Below, piece by piece: positions 1 to 5,514 of a DNA stretch of 5,625 bases. Source of the stretch: Desulfobacteraceae bacterium (GTDB taxonomy: Bacteria > Desulfobacterota > DSM-4660 > Desulfatiglandales > Desulfatiglandaceae). Each line of letters starts with the position of its first letter. Position 1 is the first letter of the stretch. The DNA lies in assembly GCA_030589715.1 (NCBI GenBank), contig JAUUVE010000168.1, positions 1 through 5,625 on the forward strand. Direction: 5' to 3'. The notes beneath the pieces were generated by a model that saw nothing but the letters and a program-made list of their open reading frames with translations, did not search any database and was not told where the DNA came from. Position numbers and translations under genes: made by a program.

Positions 1-570
1 GAATGCCACAAAGTCGATGGTGGCCCTCAGTATCCAGGGTTCGCCATTATAATTATCTCTAACAGCCACGATGAAGTGAGGGAGACCGCGAAGGCCCAAA
101 AAGACATCGCTCACATAAACCCTGTGTTTGATTGCCTTCTTAAACCAATCGGCGGACGAGTAAACTGCCTCTCCCAGCTTGAACGGTCCGGCATAGGCCA
201 CCTGCACCCCGCGGCCATTGATCACCCCCAGGTCTACAAAGGCAGGGCCATATACCTCGTGAAGGACCTCGAGGCTGTCCCTAAGAAATGTTCCATCGCT
301 CAGCTTTTCAAAACTGAACGTCCTTGCCAAAGACCGGATGTCACCCGACTTTTCTCTCAAAAAGCTGTTGATGTTCTGTTTGTGTTTTTTGACCAGTGTC
401 TTGAGGTGGGCCTCAACCTTTTCTTGATACGAGACATTGAACTGATAAAGGATAATGGCACTTACCAAGATCATGGGCGTCACTGAAACCATGATAACGG
501 TCAAGAGCACGTTTCTTCTTAGCGAATGGTAGTAACCGTTACCCGTCTGTCTAACTGGATTTTTTTGCAT
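1..570 (-). CDS. Membrane sensor histidine kinase with dCache domain, N-terminal part (runs off window)
   Basis: The first 190 codons of a protein that continues beyond base 1. A basic N-terminus (residues 1-20) precedes one transmembrane helix at about residues 21-43, then a helical stretch (about 46-85) and the start of a periplasmic dCache-type fold. The motifs AYAGPFKLGEAVY (125-137), DWF (141-143), VSDVFLGLRGLPHFIVAV (153-170) and EPWILRATID (177-186) are typical of Cache-domain kinases in Desulfobacterota. The kinase core is outside the window, so the kinase call rests on this N-terminal family; a diguanylate cyclase or chemoreceptor is possible but less likely. The chosen start ATG overlaps the small upstream ORF by 20 nt and has only a weak ribosome site, which suggests translational coupling. 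An in-frame ATG at 609 would add 13 residues. The ligand cannot be deduced. Confidence 0.88.
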   Translation of the reverse strand, partial: MQKNPVRQTGNGYYHSLRRNVLLTVIMVSVTPMILVSAIILYQFNVSYQEKVEAHLKTLVKKHKQNINSFLREKSGDIRSLARTFSFEKLSDGTFLRDSLEVLHEVYGPAFVDLGVINGRGVQVAYAGPFKLGEAVYSSADWFKKAIKHRVYVSDVFLGLRGLPHFIVAVRDNYNGEPWILRATIDFVAF

Positions 571-841
571 TGGTCTGTTCGGCCTTCGATGCTTGAGGTT
601 CCTTGGCATTCGACATTCTTGCCATCTCTGATATAACCTCCTTGAGCCGCTCGATACTATTTCCCACCTTTTCCACGAAAACGGCTTTGTTCAAAGATCC
701 CAAATTGTTGCCATAGTCCGAAGGAAAAGTGTGGAGAACCACGGGCAGGGCAGGAATCCGATCTCCATCATGAGGGTCATCCCAGCTTCCCCATTGCCAG
801 ATCTGTGCCAAAAAAGAAGAGGAGAAGGCGCTTTGCCGCAA
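551..841 (-). CDS. Possible small hypothetical protein upstream of the dCache kinase
   Basis: An open frame of 96 codons from a TTG, stopped upstream by an in-frame TAG near 887, with no recognised family. The first half (rich in W, P, D and S) does not look convincingly coding. The second half, from about residue 47, looks more like protein: an amphipathic helix (VEKVGNSIERLKEVISEMAR, about 56-75) followed by a Lys/Ala/Gln-rich polar tail. The TTG has no good ribosome site. A strong Shine-Dalgarno match, AAGGAGGT, lies inside the frame at 636-643, 10 nt before an in-frame ATG at 625, so the real product might be only the last 24 residues (551-625). The stop overlaps the kinase start by 20 nt, consistent with coupled translation. 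No membrane segment or cysteine motif is seen. It could also be a non-coding leader or a gene remnant. Confidence 0.33.
   Translation of the reverse strand: MRQSAFSSSFLAQIWQWGSWDDPHDGDRIPALPVVLHTFPSDYGNNLGSLNKAVFVEKVGNSIERLKEVISEMARMSNAKEPQASKAEQTNAKKSS
784..800 (-). promoter_or_regulatory. Candidate sigma-54 (-24/-12) promoter for the small ORF/dCache kinase
   Basis: On the minus strand the sequence reads CTGGCAATGGGGAAGCT. The invariant GG (-24) and GC (-12) have the correct spacing, and TGGCA is intact, but the TT before GC is AA. Transcription would start near 773, inside the small ORF as drawn and about 200 nt before the kinase ATG at 570. The shared box at 924-949 lies about 146 bp upstream of the -24 element, a normal distance for an enhancer-binding activator. 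GG-N10-GC alone occurs often by chance, so this is a candidate only. Confidence 0.33.
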
Positions 842-923
842 CCTGTAACTATATGAACATAAAGAAAGATTTGATCCGCAGGGGACCTATCCAAGACAAG
901 CTTCGAAAAATAAGCGCAGACAA

Positions 924-949
924 GTGTCAGGTTTTTTTACACTTTGCAA
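924..949. promoter_or_regulatory. Shared intergenic box, copy A
   Basis: On the plus strand GTGTCAGG, T, TTTTTTACA (924-941) matches copy B at 4622-4639 in 17 of 18 positions. It is followed by a dyad TTACA-CTT-TGCAA (937-949) with one mismatched base pair, and AAGTGT (922-927) pairs with ACACTT (939-944). It lies in the 171-nt gap between the sigma-54 regulator gene and the small ORF. No convincing terminator hairpin with a T-run follows the regulator gene here. It is read either as an activator binding site for the next operon or as a REP-like dispersed repeat. Confidence 0.55.
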
Positions 950-1012
950 AAAACTTGCCTGATCTTTAGTCACTTATGACGGAGGGATGAGAATTGAGGG
1001 GAAAAAGAGGTG

Positions 1013-2443
1013 TCAACCTTCTCTCACAGAGGTCTCAAATCTGAGGCCGTATTTTTCTATCTTGGAATGGAGGGTAGGCCTCGAAAGGCCCAGGAGCTTG
1101 GCTGCACGGGATCTGTTTCCTCCTGTAAGATTAAGGGCTTCTCCGATGATTATACTTGCAAAACGGTTCATGCACGAATCAAAGACCTTCTCTTCTTTTG
1201 ACGAGGTCAGGGCCTGGCGTATCCACCCCCTCATTACCTGATATTGGTTGTCATCTTGGGGTCTCCTGCTCTGACTCTCACCGCCTATGGTCTGGGCGAT
1301 ATCATCAGGCCCAAGGGGGCCGCCACGGTTAAATATCAACGTCTTTTGTATGGTATTGGCGAGCTCCCGGACATTTCCCGGCCATGAATAATTTTTGAGC
1401 GCATTTATGGCCTCCTTTGTGATCCCCGGGTTCTCCACACCCCCTTCTACTGCGTACCTGGAGAGAAAATACTCAATGAGGTAGGGGATATCTTCCGGCT
1501 TCTCCCTGAGGGGAGGCAGCCATATGGTGACCACCTTGAGACGGTAGTAGAGATCTTCACGGAAGCGGCCCTCCGAAAGGGCAACTTCCAGGTCACGGTT
1601 AGTGGCGGCAATTATCCTCACATCCACGGGGATGATTTCGCGCCCCCCCAGACGTTCGATACTCTTCTCCTGCAGCAGTCTTAATATCTTGGCCTGTATG
1701 CTGGATGGCATATCGCCGATCTCATCCAGAAAGATGGTGCCGCCATGGGCCTGTTCGATCTTCCCCACACGGCGATGGGTGGCCCCGGTAAAGGCCCCCT
1801 TTTCGTATCCGAACAGCTCGCTTTCAAGCAGATTCTCGGGGATCGCCACACAGTTGATTACAAGAAAAGGCCTATCAGCCTTGAGACTGTGTTGATATAT
1901 GGCTCGGGCCACCAGCTCCTTTCCCGTGCCTGACTCACCACGAACAAGGACTGTGGCATCGGTAGGGGATACTCGCCCGATCGCCTTGTAGACCTCCTGC
2001 ATCACCCTGCTCCGACCAATCAGGGCCTCCCTGGAGGCCTCATCAGGCATGGCATCCATATCAACGGGGGAGCGCATAAAGCGGCCAGCTTCGAGTGCCT
2101 GGCCTATGACCCCCAACATGTCAGGGATGTCAAAGGGCTTGAGTATATAGTCAAACGCGCCCATCTTTGTCGCTTCTATCGCGGTTTCCGTCGTACCATA
2201 AGCGGTCATGATGACCACCGGAAGCTTTGGCTCCACCCCATGGATGGCCTCAAAGGTCTCAAGCCCATTCATCCCCGGCAGTCGCATGTCTAAGACAACC
2301 AGGTCCGGTACCTTCTCCTGGACGAGCTTGAGGCCTGCTTCGCCGGAAGGGGCGCTTTCCACTGTAAAGCCCTCTGCGGACAATAGCTTCTCAAAGCTCT
2401 TACGCAACTGGTCATCGTCGTCAATTATCAGAACCCTGCTCAA
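1013..2443 (-). CDS. Sigma-54-dependent response regulator, NtrC/AtoC type
   Basis: A cytoplasmic transcription activator of 476 residues, a normal length for the family. It has three domains. The receiver (about 1-120) has acidic pocket D8-D11, phospho-acceptor D52, T80 and K102. The AAA+ sigma-54 activation domain (about 142-370) has Walker A GESGTGKE (169-176), the sigma-54-contacting loop GAFTGA (216-221), Walker B GGTIFLDE (234-241) and a conserved WPGNVREL (354-361). The C-terminal Fis-type helix-turn-helix is at about 435-466 (GGNRSRAAKLLGLSRPTLHS). All catalytic motifs are intact, so it should hydrolyse ATP and open sigma-54 promoters when phosphorylated. TTG at 2443 is preferred because AAGGAG sits 7 nt upstream and the receiver begins directly after it; longer starts add 22 residues that only translate the kinase C-terminus in another frame. 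The gene overlaps the kinase by 23 nt, implying coupled translation and partnership. Target genes are unknown; its own operon is a candidate. Confidence 0.97.
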   Translation of the reverse strand: MSRVLIIDDDDQLRKSFEKLLSAEGFTVESAPSGEAGLKLVQEKVPDLVVLDMRLPGMNGLETFEAIHGVEPKLPVVIMTAYGTTETAIEATKMGAFDYILKPFDIPDMLGVIGQALEAGRFMRSPVDMDAMPDEASREALIGRSRVMQEVYKAIGRVSPTDATVLVRGESGTGKELVARAIYQHSLKADRPFLVINCVAIPENLLESELFGYEKGAFTGATHRRVGKIEQAHGGTIFLDEIGDMPSSIQAKILRLLQEKSIERLGGREIIPVDVRIIAATNRDLEVALSEGRFREDLYYRLKVVTIWLPPLREKPEDIPYLIEYFLSRYAVEGGVENPGITKEAINALKNYSWPGNVRELANTIQKTLIFNRGGPLGPDDIAQTIGGESQSRRPQDDNQYQVMRGWIRQALTSSKEEKVFDSCMNRFASIIIGEALNLTGGNRSRAAKLLGLSRPTLHSKIEKYGLRFETSVREG

Positions 2444-3911
2444 TGTATGGCTCCTTTCCCGGGAGGGTAATAATAAAGGTGGTTCCTTCGCCCTCTTTGG
2501 ATGTAACACTTATCTGGCCACCATGCTCTTCAACAATCCGAGTGACAATACTCAGGCCCAGGCCTGTGCCCTCTTCTTTTGTGGTAAAAAACGGCTGAAA
2601 GACCTTGTTCTGTATAGATTCGGGGATCCCTGGGCCATCGTCTGATACTCGAATCACGATCACACGGCCCAGTGGCTCCACGAAATCCACTTCCTCGCGG
2701 ATAACGATCGATCCACCCCCCCTCATGGCCTCACAGGCATTGACCACGAGGTTCACAAAGACCTCCTTTAACTGTTCTGGATCCACCAGGATCTCGGGGA
2801 GCCGTGTCTTGCGTTCAACATGAACATCCACATCATAAGAGCTGAGGCGGTGCTGCAACAGCTGAATGGCCAGGTCCACCACCTCCGAGGGACTCACCAT
2901 CTGCATCTTAAGTTTGGGTGGTCTGGAGAACTCGAGGAAGTTCTGAACAATGGTGTCGATATGACGAATCTCCTCTGAGATGACTTGAAAGTCATCTTCC
3001 TGAGCATCTGACAGGCCGAGCGTGCGATTCAAAGAAAAAAGACGCATCTTTACTGATGTCAGAGGGTTACGTATGCTATGGGCCGTCCCCGCGGCCAGGC
3101 TGCCTACAAGGGCCATCTTTTCGGCCTGGAGAAGGGACTCGCGGCTCTTTTCCAGTTCAACCATAGTGTGATCCACATCTTCAATCAAACCACGGACACT
3201 TCGACTGAGCGCCTTGACCTCATCCCCTGATTGACCCGAGACACCCTCTCGGTCTGCCTCTACCGCCAGTCTCTTCAATGGCTCTAGGATATGGCTTATC
3301 AGCACAAAGGCCAGGAGGACCCCCAGGGAAAAGACCATAAGAATGGCTGTAATTGCAATTACCCTAAGCCTTTTGGCCTGTGTATGACTTTTCTCTCTCG
3401 CCTCATTGATGATCTGCCTATACAGGGCCTTATATCCTTCGCACCGCTCGAGTATCTTGAAGAAGCGGTCGCGTACCTCCCTGTGGAGCCTTGCTCCGAC
3501 CTCGCGCTCCCCGGATTTATAGTGCTCAATGACCTGATCTTTGATAGTGATATAGTTGTTGTAATCAGACTCTATGAAATTTACGGCCTCCTCCTGCTCC
3601 TCGGTCTCTATTAGGGAATGTACATCCTTGAGCCGCTCCTTAAAGATCTGGCGGTACTCACCGAGCTGCCTCAGCCAGTCTGGGTCACCGTCCAAATAGT
3701 AATAGGAAACAAATCCCTTCTGATTAACAAGGGCGTTTTCCAGCGATGCTGAGGCCTGAAAGGCCGCCACATTCTTGTCGATGATGTGGGTCAACAGACC
3801 TTGCATCTGATAGGTATACCATACCATGACCAGACCACCCGCCAGGGTGATGAGCACCAGTGTAATTAAGATTAAGTATATCCGTAGACGCAGGCTGATT
3901 TTTGTCCACAT
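2421..3911 (-). CDS. Membrane sensor histidine kinase (HAMP, HisKA, HATPase_c)
   Basis: A 496-residue inner-membrane kinase. Order of parts: TM helix about 10-32; a mostly helical periplasmic sensor of about 150 residues (35-180), similar in layout to four-helix-bundle sensors; TM helix about 183-208; HAMP linker about 209-255; HisKA with the phosphorylated His at 278 in AAGTAHSIRNPLTSVK; N-box N391 (NLVVNACEAM); G1 box DDGPGIP (424-430); F-box FQPFFTTKEEGTG; G2 box GTGLGLS (448-454). There is no PAS domain. The residue after the His is Ser, where most HisKA proteins have Glu or Asp. ATG 3911 has AGGA about 9 nt upstream; the in-frame GTG at 3980 would add 23 residues not needed for any domain and has poor ribosome-site spacing. 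It follows the single-domain receiver gene by 116 nt and overlaps the sigma-54 regulator, so it probably signals to both. The stimulus is unknown. Confidence 0.96.
   Translation of the reverse strand: MWTKISLRLRIYLILITLVLITLAGGLVMVWYTYQMQGLLTHIIDKNVAAFQASASLENALVNQKGFVSYYYLDGDPDWLRQLGEYRQIFKERLKDVHSLIETEEQEEAVNFIESDYNNYITIKDQVIEHYKSGEREVGARLHREVRDRFFKILERCEGYKALYRQIINEAREKSHTQAKRLRVIAITAILMVFSLGVLLAFVLISHILEPLKRLAVEADREGVSGQSGDEVKALSRSVRGLIEDVDHTMVELEKSRESLLQAEKMALVGSLAAGTAHSIRNPLTSVKMRLFSLNRTLGLSDAQEDDFQVISEEIRHIDTIVQNFLEFSRPPKLKMQMVSPSEVVDLAIQLLQHRLSSYDVDVHVERKTRLPEILVDPEQLKEVFVNLVVNACEAMRGGGSIVIREEVDFVEPLGRVIVIRVSDDGPGIPESIQNKVFQPFFTTKEEGTGLGLSIVTRIVEEHGGQISVTSKEGEGTTFIITLPGKEPYIEQGSDN
2451..2456 (-). 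promoter_or_regulatory. Ribosome binding site deciding the TTG start of the sigma-54 regulator
   Basis: AAGGAG on the minus strand, 7 nt before the TTG at 2443 and inside the 3' end of the kinase gene. Its match and spacing are near ideal, which favours this start over the upstream in-frame codon at 2509. Confidence 0.8.
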
Positions 3912-3912
3912 G

Positions 3913-4020
3913 TTTAGGGGTTCCTTGACCTGGAGCCGGAGGAATGTTGAAATTGAAATGACCGGAGCTGCTAGTGGCACTCCTCCTGCGCGGAAACGGG
4001 CGGGTTCTTTAGGGGGTTCC
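3913..4020. repeat. Short direct repeat flanking the receiver-kinase intergenic gap
   Basis: TTTAGGGGTTCC at 3913-3924 recurs as TTTAGGGGGTTCC at 4008-4020, one extra G apart. On the coding strand one copy (GGAACCCCTAAA) contains part of the kinase ribosome site next to its ATG, and the other lies just after the receiver stop codon. The gap holds no other gene and no clear terminator. Confidence 0.5.
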
Positions 4021-4027
4021 GGGGATC

Positions 4028-4465
4028 CTACTCCAGGCCATACATGGACATGGCCTCCTTTACCTTGGCCTCTCTGATCTTTTCCTCATGGTCACGCTTC
4101 TTCTTGGTGGCCTCCTCCACCTTTGTCATGAGCTGCTCAATATCGCATGGCTTAATCAGGTAGTCGTAGGCCCCCAGCTTCATCCCCTCGATGGCCGTTT
4201 CCACGGTTGCATGGCCGGTGAGCATAATGACCTCTGTCAGAGGAAAGGCCTTCCTCATCTCCCTCAGCGTCTCAATTCCGTCCAGGCCTGGCATCTTGAC
4301 GTCCAGGATTACAACGTCAAGATTCCGATTTTCGGCCAGCCGTCCCATGGCCTCCTTTCCGCTAAGAGCGGTTATTACTGTAAGTTCTCTCTTTTGAAGA
4401 CGTTTGGTCATGGTCTCTACAAAAGGAACTTCATCATCCACTAGCATTATGAATGGTCTGGTCAT
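4028..4465 (-). CDS. Single-domain response regulator (CheY-like receiver)
   Basis: A cytoplasmic phospho-receiver of 145 residues with no DNA-binding or enzymatic output domain. The acidic pocket is D10-D11 (LVDDE), the phospho-acceptor is D55 in VVILDVKMPG, the switch threonine is T83 in MLTGHAT, and the conserved lysine is K105 in YDYLIKPCDIEQL. Residues 120-145 form a charged helical tail (KKKRDHEEKIREAKVKEAM). GGAGGG lies upstream of the ATG at a slightly long spacing; an ATG 7 nt earlier is out of frame. It is the first gene of the signalling operon, ahead of the kinase and the sigma-54 regulator, under a probable sigma-54 promoter. It may act as a phosphate sink or relay, or bind the kinase to tune signalling; the sequence does not decide between these. 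Confidence 0.96.
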   Translation of the reverse strand: MTRPFIMLVDDEVPFVETMTKRLQKRELTVITALSGKEAMGRLAENRNLDVVILDVKMPGLDGIETLREMRKAFPLTEVIMLTGHATVETAIEGMKLGAYDYLIKPCDIEQLMTKVEEATKKKRDHEEKIREAKVKEAMSMYGLE

Positions 4466-4488
4466 CCCCCATTTCCCTCCTGTTCATA

Positions 4489-4557
4489 TGGTTAAAGGTT
4501 TTTTCTCTGCAATGCCTATTCCAGCAAGAAATATGATTCCCATAGGCCCTTTAACCA
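4489..4557. repeat. 10-bp perfect inverted repeat flanking the sigma-54 promoter
   Basis: TGGTTAAAGG at 4489-4498 and its exact reverse complement CCTTTAACCA at 4548-4557, separated by 49 bp. The arms bracket the sigma-54 promoter at 4508-4524: one overlaps the expected transcription start (about 4497-4498), the other begins 24 bp upstream of the -24 element. The arms could be half-sites for a repressor or an architectural protein. About one such chance pair in a window of this size would not be surprising. Confidence 0.5.
4508..4524 (-). promoter_or_regulatory. Sigma-54 (-24/-12) promoter of the signalling operon
   Basis: On the minus strand CTGGAATAGGCATTGCA. Compared with YTGGCACGRNNNTTGCW it keeps YTGG, R and the whole TTGCA, with exact GG-to-GC spacing and three mismatches. 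The start would fall near 4497, about 30 nt before the ATG at 4465 and upstream of the GGAGGG ribosome site. As the third gene encodes a sigma-54 activator, autoactivation is a natural inference. The shared box with its TTACA-N3-TGTAA dyad lies about 120 bp upstream, in the usual enhancer position. Confidence 0.62.
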
Positions 4558-4621
4558 CCCGAAATCAAAGCGAAGTTCCCGATCAAAAGCCGCTGGGATC
4601 CGCCCAGATCACCATAGAGAG

Positions 4622-4647
4622 GTGTCAGGATTTTTTACAATATGTAA
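4622..4647. promoter_or_regulatory. Shared intergenic box, copy B (possible enhancer site)
   Basis: Plus-strand GTGTCAGG, A, TTTTTTACA (4622-4639) matches copy A at 924-941 in 17 of 18 positions. It runs into a perfect dyad TTACA-ATA-TGTAA (4635-4647) centred at 4641. It lies in the 249-nt gap between the broken ATPase gene and the signalling operon. The dyad and its distance from the promoter suit binding of an NtrC-type dimer; a REP-like repeat is the alternative. Confidence 0.55.
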
Positions 4648-4714
4648 GGTTTTTTGTCCCTTTTCCTATTGGGTACCGCTGTCCATGGCCTGCCTGGCGG
4701 TCTCAGGAATCCCC

Positions 4715-5387
4715 TCAGGAAACCCGAAAGTGTTGTAGACCACCGACGGTCTTTCGTTTTACCTGACAATCCCGGGCCACGTCGGAAACGTTGAGAACCG
4801 CTCCGTGACTGAAGCTCATAGATTCCAGAAACCTGCTGAAGTCTCCGATTTTTCGAACAAGGCCTTCCATTTGCACCTCTTCTCTGAGGTATAAGGAGGC
4901 ATAAGCATTGAGCGTCTGTTCAGGATCGGAGGAGCTCACGACAAGGGGCACGGTACCCACTCTAGGGGCATCTTCCAGTCTAAAGCCTTCACCCAGCTCC
5001 GCGGTTATGAAGGGATGCATCGTCTTGACCACTGCACGCCCTGCAAGCAGATCCACTCCCGATCTCTTGAGCTTCCTGGCGCTCGATCCGGTCAACACAA
5101 ATTGCCACCCGGCTTGCATCTCGATCAGCTGGTGTACCACGTCCAGGAGTTCGGGTGCCTTCTGGATTTCATCGATGACTATAGTCGAGTTAGACCTCTG
5201 AGCTTCGACAATTTCGTGGAGCCTTTCGGGTCTAGTGAATATGCGCGAAAAGTCTCAGGCTCCAAAAGGTCGATGAAGACGGCTCCCTCAACGTGTGGTG
5301 AAGCCATGAGGACTTTCCAGTCCCTCTGGGTCCAAATAGAAAATAGCTTTGCCCAATATTCTTGAAAAATAGAGGTCTAAATTCCAT
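4715..5387 (-). pseudogene. Broken AAA_14/DUF4143-type ATPase gene
   Basis: The remains of a P-loop ATPase of the AAA_14 plus DUF4143 type, usually about 370-400 residues and of unclear cellular role. The ATG at 5387 has GAGG 5 nt upstream. Frame 1 (5387-5283) holds Walker A GPRGTGKS. A missing base near 5278-5285 moves the sense to frame 2 (VFIDLLEPETFRAYSLD, ending at 5230). A second missing base near 5227-5230 moves it to frame 3 (to 4715), with Walker B TIVIDEIQ, LTGSSARKLKR, a DLLAGRA turn and the DUF4143 start (YLREEVQMEGLVRKIGDFSRFLE, here as FSRFLESMSFSHGAVLNVS). After VKRKTV the family similarity stops and a TGA follows, so about the last third is lost. The intact remnant would be about 224 residues. 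The frameshifts could be sequencing errors, but the lost C-terminus argues for true decay. Confidence 0.88.
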
Positions 5388-5514
5388 TTTTCCCTCTATT
5401 TTAGAATTTTTAACTCCACAATTAGCCATTTCCTGGTAGATATCAAGGAAAATTAGAGCCGTCAGACTTACAAGCAGGCCCCTTTGATCAATGGTTATTG
5501 CTGAAGATATGGTG
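5388..5514. other. Intergenic gap between transposase-like end and ATPase remnant
   Basis: AT-rich towards the ATPase start. It contains only a weak 6-bp inverted repeat (TTTCCT/AGGAAA, about 5430-5455) without a T-run. I see no convincing promoter or gene. An in-frame ATG at 5429 could extend the ATPase by 14 residues but lacks a ribosome site. Confidence 0.5.

Noticed and set aside
76..486. 136-codon plus-strand frame
   Set aside because: Lies opposite the dCache kinase frame, which has clear Cache-domain motifs; a shadow.
691..894. 67-codon minus-strand frame overlapping the small ORF
   Set aside because: Starts at TTG with no ribosome site, is rich in W, C and F, and has no protein-like pattern.
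924..944. AAGTGT/ACACTT hairpin as transcription terminator of the signalling operon
   Set aside because: Only 6 bp of stem, with an 11-nt loop and no T-run after it on the minus strand.
1005..1016. Third copy of the GGTGTCA motif at the regulator stop codon
   Set aside because: Only the first 7 bases match and they overlap the stop codon; expected by chance.
3912..3980. Longer kinase start at GTG 3980
   Set aside because: Adds 23 residues with no domain role; the ribosome-like AGGAGG sits almost on the GTG, while ATG 3911 has suitable spacing and is followed directly by the first membrane helix.
4484..4543. 19-codon minus-strand frame MGIIFLAGIGIAEKKPLTI just before the receiver gene
   Set aside because: It looks protein-like, but it overlaps the sigma-54 promoter and expected start site and has only a weak ribosome site, so it would not be on the operon transcript.
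4489..4557. Phase-variable invertible promoter
   Set aside because: The arms are short and the enclosed segment is under 50 bp, too small for known site-specific inversion; no recombinase gene is visible.
4623..4639. CTGACAC of the shared box as a sigma-54 -24 element (minus strand)
   Set aside because: No GC at the required spacing downstream in either copy, and GG is GA.
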